In this document: one piece after another, positions 24,138 through 28,339 of the stretch
How the letters are laid out: the number at the start of each line of letters is the position of its first letter
Numbering within the stretch: the stretch's first letter is position 1
Program-made: the position numbers and the translations under genes
NCBI GenBank assembly: GCA_900549085.1
Contig: URMO01000020.1
Location: 1 to 28,339, forward strand
Reading direction: 5' to 3'
DNA from: an uncultured Collinsella sp.
Lineage (GTDB): Bacteria > Actinomycetota > Coriobacteriia > Coriobacteriales > Coriobacteriaceae
Length of the DNA stretch: 28,339 nucleotides
Notes under the pieces: generated by a model
Seen by the model: only the letters and a program-made list of their open reading frames with translations
Databases searched by the model: none
What the model was told of the DNA's origin: nothing

Positions 24138-24924
24138 ATCGCTTGATCCACGAGGTCTCGGGGCGGCAGATAAGTCGCGCGTTGTTGTAGGCCATGTCGA
24201 GCGTGAGACAGGTACGCGCGGCGTAAAAGCCGTCCTCGCGCTGAATGGTCAGCGCCAGCTCGGGCTTGTCGCCGGTTAGGCATAGCGGCAGCAGCAGCTG
24301 GATCCGGCCGCCATAGAACTGCGGCACCGCGAGCGTGTAGTTGGCTGCGGCGCGGCGGGCGGCCTCGACGACGGCGCCCTCAAAGGCGCGGCGCAGCAGC
24401 AGCGAGTTGTCCTCCCCCATCAGGCTGGCGGGGATGCGCGTCAGGTTCTCCTCGTCGCCCAGAATATGGTCGATGTTGGAGCGAATGGGCAGGCGGTAGT
24501 CAAAGACGAGCTCGGAGGGGTCCTCGGCAAAGCGTACGCGGCACGGCAGGTACTCAAATGAGACCAGCATAGGGTCGCTTTCCTTAAAGAAACCCTTCAA
24601 AAACCAGCGCTGCCGCGCATCGGGCTTGGTGTTGGGCTCAAACAGACCGTAGATGGTCTCGTAACGGCGCGTGTACAGGCCGGTGTTAAACAGGCAGCGG
24701 TCGCCATCGAATACCAGCGGCAGGTTGGACGGCGCGGTCTGGTCCACGTCGCGCTCGGTCAAAAATACCGCGCGGCTAAACGAAAACGACAGGTAGTTTT
24801 TGAGGATGCGGTTGCTAGGACCCCAGTCCTCGGGATCGGCGAGGTCGACTAGGCGGTCGTAACAGGGCTCGGGGCAAAACGCAAACTCGTACACATTGCT
24901 GCACAGGGTGCTGGGGATTTCCAT
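24136..24924 (-). CDS. DUF3825 domain protein
   Basis: A 262-residue soluble protein matching DUF3825: PCYDRLVDLADPEDWGPSNR, ILKNYLSFSFSRA, then CLFNTGLYTRRYETIYGLFE and the block RLPIRSNIDHILGDEENLTR. A conserved late segment AVPQFYGGRIQLLLPLCLTG is also there. The function of the domain is not known; relatives occur next to nucleic-acid or defence genes and may bind RNA. Start context is weak (GGA ten bases before ATG). The downstream zinc-ribbon-like frame may once have been its C-terminus. Confidence 0.75.
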   Translation of the reverse strand: MEIPSTLCSNVYEFAFCPEPCYDRLVDLADPEDWGPSNRILKNYLSFSFSRAVFLTERDVDQTAPSNLPLVFDGDRCLFNTGLYTRRYETIYGLFEPNTKPDARQRWFLKGFFKESDPMLVSFEYLPCRVRFAEDPSELVFDYRLPIRSNIDHILGDEENLTRIPASLMGEDNSLLLRRAFEGAVVEAARRAAANYTLAVPQFYGGRIQLLLPLCLTGDKPELALTIQREDGFYAARTCLTLDMAYNNARLICRPETSWIKR

Positions 24925-24969
24925 GTGGTGTCCTATCCATTCAATAGCTGGCGTGCGGATGCTTAGATT

Positions 24970-25485
24970 CTATACGTGCGATGGGTCGTCCGTGCCCGCA
25001 ACGTAACCGCAGCGCAGCTCTTCGGCTAGCTCGCTGTTCGTGCGGCGACTGGAAACGAGGTCCTGGATCCAGGCGTAGTACTGGTTGTCATTTGGCTCGG
25101 GGCTGTCGGACAGCACGACCGGAGTGCCGGCGAACCCTAAGACGGACAACGCAAAGACAAGGCTGGTGCGTTTGTTGCCGTCTTCAAAGATGTGGTCCTT
25201 GACCATGTGCTCGGCCACGTAGGTGACCTGGTCAAAGATGTCTGCGAAGCGATCGGCCGGCGATTGACCGAATATCGTACAGAATGCACCCGCAAGCACG
25301 GACTCGACGCGTCCAAGCTCAAGCGCGGCCCGGTCGCCCGCGGCGTCGGTCGTATAGCAGCGCCCGACCGTCATCAGCGTGCTGTGCAGGCGCATCACGG
25401 CCGCGGCCATAGCTTCAAGCGAACCGGTATCATCGAGCACGAGCGGCGCGAACGGATGAGCGCTCCGCTGCATAGCCGCCATCAT
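24970..25485 (-). CDS. Doc/Fic-family toxin
   Basis: The 171-residue protein carries the Fic active-site motif HIFEDGNKR (98-106) in an otherwise helical fold, in the Doc-type form H-x-F-x-D-G-N-K-R. Doc phosphorylates EF-Tu with ATP and stops translation; other Fic proteins transfer AMP. No inhibitory helix motif (S/T-xxxE-G-N) is obvious inside the protein, so it should rely on a separate antitoxin. Its ATG overlaps the stop of the small upstream gene by 4 bases (ATGA), the usual arrangement of antitoxin then toxin. Confidence 0.8.
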   Translation of the reverse strand: MMAAMQRSAHPFAPLVLDDTGSLEAMAAAVMRLHSTLMTVGRCYTTDAAGDRAALELGRVESVLAGAFCTIFGQSPADRFADIFDQVTYVAEHMVKDHIFEDGNKRTSLVFALSVLGFAGTPVVLSDSPEPNDNQYYAWIQDLVSSRRTNSELAEELRCGYVAGTDDPSHV

Positions 25486-25667
25486 GAGTTCTCCAAGAGC
25501 CTGAGCGCGTTGGGCATGCCCTCAATGGTCAGCCGAACAGCTTCGTCGATTGACGTGGCGCCGTCGAGCAAAATCGGTGATGCTGAATTTGCCACATGCG
25601 CAGTTGATTGATCTTCTTGAGCAACGCAATCAGCGCCGTCATCTTGTTGAACATAGCTCCAAGGCAT
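25482..25667 (-). CDS. putative antitoxin to the Doc-family toxin
   Basis: A 61-residue acidic protein directly upstream of and overlapping the toxin gene. It has a disordered start (MPWSYVQQDDGADCVAQEDQ) and a C-terminal helix SIDEAVRLTIEGMPNALRLL. It has no recognised DNA-binding domain, which may be why a separate helix-turn-helix gene precedes it. GAGGAG six bases before the ATG is a strong binding site. The antitoxin call rests on size, position and coupling. Confidence 0.6.
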   Translation of the reverse strand: MPWSYVQQDDGADCVAQEDQSTAHVANSASPILLDGATSIDEAVRLTIEGMPNALRLLENS

Positions 25668-25678
25668 GTCTGACTCCT

Positions 25679-26368
25679 CTATAGCTTTACAGACGAAATA
25701 GCCCGCGAGTCGTACTCCAGGGCGATCGGCTGCCAGACGAGGTCTTCAATAGTGCAGTTTAGGGCATTTGCGAGCGCCAGTGCCGAGGAGACCGAGGCAC
25801 GGCGTAGGTCGAGCTGGTTCTGCTCGTAGAGTTGTATGGCGCGAAGTTTAACCCCCGATTGGGCGGCGAGCTGTTTTTGCGTTAGTCCGGCCGCCTTTCG
25901 TGCCGCTTTGAGGCCCTTTTTGTCTGCCTGGGCGTTGTTCCATTTATCAATGACAATCTGGGCGAATTTGTCTTCGGAGGCCTCGTGAAGCGGATGGTAC
26001 GAACCGATTATCCAATCGAGCGGGGCGACTTCGAGTAGCTCATTAAAGCCCAAGCTGCACATCCATTGCGCATAGGCTAAAACCCAGCCCGTCCAATACT
26101 GAGGCGAACGGTCGAACGGATAGGTCTCCCTGCATTCGACGTGGGTCAGTCCCGCATGGGCAATAATATCGCGCGCGAGCTCGTCGCCCGCCATGCCGCA
26201 GACGACGCGAGGCATACCGCGCTCAAACTGTTTCATCTCAAAAGCGTTCGACAGGATCGCCGTCAACTCGGCTGGAGTCAGCCCTTGGTCACAGAGGGCA
26301 AAATCGACCGCCTCGCCTAGTGTTCTCATGGCATCCTCGAGATACATCTCACTGTAGGCGTGGATCAT
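25679..26368 (-). CDS. two-domain protein with C-terminal XRE helix-turn-helix
   Basis: The 229-residue protein ends in a Cro/CI-type HTH (151-210), GLKAARKAAGLTQKQLAAQS then GVKLRAIQLYEQ. The N-terminal 150 residues are helical and conserved-looking, with GWVLAYAQWMCSLGFNELLE and SYHPLHEASEDKFAQIV; I do not recognise the domain by name, but similar proteins accompany DUF3990-type genes. It lies 11 bases before the antitoxin and probably represses the unit by binding its promoter (inference). GAGGGG precedes the ATG. The preceding frame (to 26349) overlaps its start by 20 bases. Confidence 0.75.
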   Translation of the reverse strand: MIHAYSEMYLEDAMRTLGEAVDFALCDQGLTPAELTAILSNAFEMKQFERGMPRVVCGMAGDELARDIIAHAGLTHVECRETYPFDRSPQYWTGWVLAYAQWMCSLGFNELLEVAPLDWIIGSYHPLHEASEDKFAQIVIDKWNNAQADKKGLKAARKAAGLTQKQLAAQSGVKLRAIQLYEQNQLDLRRASVSSALALANALNCTIEDLVWQPIALEYDSRAISSVKL

Positions 26369-26475
26369 CGTCCGTCATCCCCTCTCGAATGATATCGACG
26401 ATACGGATTCCCTCAAATGGATTTTCGGCAAGTGGCTGCCGATATTCAATACTGGCTTCTAAGACTCTCCGAGTT
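26349..26475 (-). pseudogene. 3' remnant of a gene cut off by the inverted-repeat element
   Basis: The minus-strand frame reads RTRRVLEASIEYRQPLAENP then FEGIRIVDIIREGMTDDDPR and LQ to a stop at 26349. It overlaps the start of the HTH gene in the manner of a coupled upstream gene. Its recognisable part begins just where the inverted-repeat element ends at 26475. It could be the C-terminal end of a DUF3990-like protein, which often precedes this HTH gene type; that match is from memory and weak. Upstream frame inside the element shows no family likeness. Confidence 0.4.
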
Positions 26476-26599
26476 CGGAAGTGCGGGGAAAGACCGAGTT
26501 CCGCCAAGCAGACCCCGGTTATACCCTTTCGTGAGCTGCGGTTTTGACGCCAAAATTTGGTTTGTGCTCGGCTGGTTGCGATTTTTCCCCGCACTTCCG
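26476..26599. repeat. inverted-repeat element of a second kind
   Basis: Perfect 16-base ends cggaagtgcggggaaa (476-491) and tttccccgcacttccg (584-599) flank about 92 bases with no open frame. It differs from the tRNA-linked elements in sequence and in being shorter. The interior has short words such as ctgcggttttg, also seen in the other element. Confidence 0.7.
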
Positions 26600-26714
26600 G
26601 AAATGGGCGTTATGGCTGTGTTGTGCACGGCAAGAAAAGCGCCGAGAAAAGGGCAATCAAGCGGCAGCCGGTAGTCTTGGGAAGCGTTATGGGGACTGCG
26701 GTGGCTGCAAGCCT

Positions 26715-27245
26715 TTACCGGATGAGGTCTGCCAGGCACAACTCGCCCTTGGGGATCTTCGAAAGTCGCTTGTATTCCCTGGCGGCTGCCGTAAGCGAAT
26801 CGGCATCCCAATAACTTTTGAGGAAGCCTTCCCTCTTTACCTCGTGCATGTCGAGCTCCTGTTTGCAGAAGTCGCTCGGTTTCATGCGTCCGCCGTGCCA
26901 GCGTCTCCACGAGCCCTCTCGAATAATGGCCAGCACCTCTATCTCGGGATGGGTCACGTAGCTAACCACCGGGAAGCGGCCGGCGTACAGGTTGCCGAGT
27001 TTGAAGCGTTCTTTCCTCGAGTCCAGCACCCTGACGATGCAGACTGGCCAGTCATAGTCTAAGTTGAGGTAGTTATCTTGGATATCGGAGGCTTTGCGCA
27101 GGCGGGTGACGTCCACGACGTCGGCCTCTGAAAAGACGAGCGCATCCGCCTCGAGGAGAATGTCCACGGCCACCTGTTCCGCTGTTCCCTCGCAGGAGAT
27201 GATCGGATGATATCCCGCAAAGCGAAAACCGTTGTCACTGCTCAC
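26715..27245 (-). CDS. TOPRIM-like protein, partner of the adjacent ATPase
   Basis: The 176-residue protein has TOPRIM-style motifs: ISCEGTAEQVAVDILLEAD with Glu19, VRVLDSRKER with Asp75, and THPEIEVLAII with Glu101 and Glu103, the last like the acidic 'PxxE' segment of RloB and AriB proteins. These folds cleave DNA or RNA. It is shorter than most OLD-type nucleases. It overlaps the end of the ATPase gene by 11 bases, so the pair is coupled and presumably works as one complex. Fold assignment is by eye; its exact family is not recognised. Confidence 0.6.
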   Translation of the reverse strand: MSSDNGFRFAGYHPIISCEGTAEQVAVDILLEADALVFSEADVVDVTRLRKASDIQDNYLNLDYDWPVCIVRVLDSRKERFKLGNLYAGRFPVVSYVTHPEIEVLAIIREGSWRRWHGGRMKPSDFCKQELDMHEVKREGFLKSYWDADSLTAAAREYKRLSKIPKGELCLADLIR

Positions 27246-28339
27246 CGGACACCTCCCCTGCGACGAGCTCCTTAAGCGCGCGTACGTCGGCGTAGCGCGG
27301 AGCAGTTCCCTTCACAAAGTTCGAGGCAAATACCTCCGACTTCTTGTTCTCAATGCGCTTCACACGGTCGGCGTACTTCACCACGCGCGCACCGCTGTTG
27401 CGTCGGGCGAGAAAGAACACGTTGTCCTTGCGGTGCACGTGATCGAGGAGCTGCGGGTAGTGAGTCGTGAAAACCAGCGTCGCGCCGTTGGGGTTGGTCC
27501 CGCGGGCGGCAAACAGATCAAGCACGACGTTAACCAGTTGGCGGTTAAGGTGGTTCTCCACCTCGTCGACTAAAAGGTAGCCGCCGGAGCGCAGGACCCT
27601 CATTGCGCGCTGCACCAGCCCTAGGCCACGTACAGTGCCGGAGGAGAGTACCTCGGTGAGCCCCCGCTCGGAGATCGTGATGGGCTCGCGACCTGTAAAC
27701 GTTAGTACGAAGGCGCGACCGGAGTCCCGGACCTCGAGGTGCTCGATGCCAGAGTCGAAAACACGAAGCACGTCGTCGAGACCGTTGAATTGCTCAGTGA
27801 GGCGGAAGCCACCGTCGCGCAATGCTATCGCTCGGATGCGATGGCCGAAGTCCTTGGCGAGCACAGCGGCTGCGACGGAAACGTCAGGCGGCGTAAGCGC
27901 CGCCCAAGAGTCCGGCATCTGAGCACGGTCGCACAGCGGGGACGCGAATTTCTCGATTTCGGCCCAGGATGCCAGGGTCGAGCGCTTGAGGGCCTTGGCT
28001 GGCAGCGAAGAAATCACCTCATCGGAGAACGTCAGCTCGGGACCGTCGTCGCCTCCTTCGACAGTCTGCAGCACCGACTCGAGCAAGTAAAGACGATCTG
28101 CGTGCCATATGACGCACTTGAGCTTGGACGGGCCGTCGAACGCGGCGGGGAACGTTGATGGGAGCCCGCCGCCGCGCGCCGGAGAGCCGTCAACAATGCG
28201 GTAGGCGAGCTCCAGCAGGTTCAGTGCTGTTGTCTTGCCCGTAGCGTTAATGCCCGCCAGCGCAACGACGCTATTCACGTAGAGATGGCCCGCCAGTTCG
28301 AAAGCCGACTCATCGGAGGCCGTCACCCGGTCGGAGGCG
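27235..28339 (-). CDS. AAA/ABC-type ATPase (AAA_15/21-like), 5' end outside the window
   Basis: Visible part at least 363 residues. Walker A is LAGINATGKTT (23-33, Lys31), an ABC-like signature LSSGTVRGLGLVQRA lies at 228-242, Walker B GYLLVDEVENHLN at 249-261 and the switch His in FTTHYPQLL at 287-294. This is the SMC-like ATPase head of OLD, RloA and AriA proteins; the insert between Walker A and signature is short. The frame stays open to the window edge (SDRV before the GTG), so the true start may lie beyond 28339. With the TOPRIM partner it resembles an anti-phage module in which the ATPase senses infection and holds or releases the nuclease (inference). Confidence 0.75.
   Translation of the reverse strand, partial: ASDRVTASDESAFELAGHLYVNSVVALAGINATGKTTALNLLELAYRIVDGSPARGGGLPSTFPAAFDGPSKLKCVIWHADRLYLLESVLQTVEGGDDGPELTFSDEVISSLPAKALKRSTLASWAEIEKFASPLCDRAQMPDSWAALTPPDVSVAAAVLAKDFGHRIRAIALRDGGFRLTEQFNGLDDVLRVFDSGIEHLEVRDSGRAFVLTFTGREPITISERGLTEVLSSGTVRGLGLVQRAMRVLRSGGYLLVDEVENHLNRQLVNVVLDLFAARGTNPNGATLVFTTHYPQLLDHVHRKDNVFFLARRNSGARVVKYADRVKRIENKKSEVFASNFVKGTAPRYADVRALKELVAGEVSGEQ

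Overview
The window looks like the chromosome of a high-GC gut Actinobacterium of class Coriobacteriia, most like Collinsella. That is inferred from the protein sequences, the GC-rich codon use and the gene neighbourhood; no 16S gene or marker search backs it. There is no complete insertion sequence, rRNA gene or CRISPR array.

Left region (1-3,430): accessory and partly decayed. It holds the end of an unrecognised gene, a truncated DnaQ-type exonuclease, then on the minus strand a worn-out cassette (thioredoxin-like frame with a frameshift and a stop, signal-peptide frame with shifts and a stop, intact 79-residue membrane protein). Next comes a striking plus-strand gene: a Flp-type (type IVb) pilin N-terminus joined to a DUF6273-like C-type-lectin-like domain. 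A run of ten G lies between its ribosome binding site and its prepilin cleavage site. With ten G neither available ATG reaches the pilin frame; 9 or 12 G joins one ATG and 8 or 11 G joins the other. This looks like a slipped-strand phase switch caught in the OFF state.

Core region (3,472-20,705, all minus strand): a closely packed housekeeping cluster of 18 genes. In transcription order: ABC-F ATPase, small membrane protein, M50 protease, scpA, scpB, RluB-type pseudouridine synthase, cmk, plsC, ispH, DUF512 radical SAM protein, der, plsY, gpsA, rpe, cysteine desulfurase, Nif3-like protein, zinc-ribbon coiled-coil protein, coaBC. Many neighbours touch or overlap by 4 to 14 bases, so they are probably co-translated. 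The cluster joins chromosome segregation (ScpAB), ribosome maturation (RluB, Der), phospholipid synthesis (GpsA to PlsY to PlsC), isoprenoid synthesis (IspH), the pentose phosphate pathway (Rpe), sulfur transfer and coenzyme A synthesis. A tRNA-Pro gene with its own promoter and terminator follows it.

Duplicated tRNA region (20,733-22,320): two nearly identical 178-bp blocks each carry a promoter, a tRNA-Ala(GGC) and a terminator. Each is followed by a GC-rich noncoding stretch and a copy of a roughly 158-bp inverted-repeat element. A CAU-anticodon tRNA lies between the blocks.

Right region (22,373-28,339): an accessory island. It carries a probable PD-(D/E)XK-fold nuclease of the AbiEi/DUF559 type, a tRNA-Val next to a possible integrase-end scar, a DUF3825 protein, a three-gene regulator/antitoxin/Doc toxin unit, a second kind of inverted-repeat element that appears to have cut off a gene, and a two-gene TOPRIM plus AAA ATPase module that resembles anti-phage systems (OLD, RloA-RloB, PARIS classes). 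The ATPase runs off the window end.
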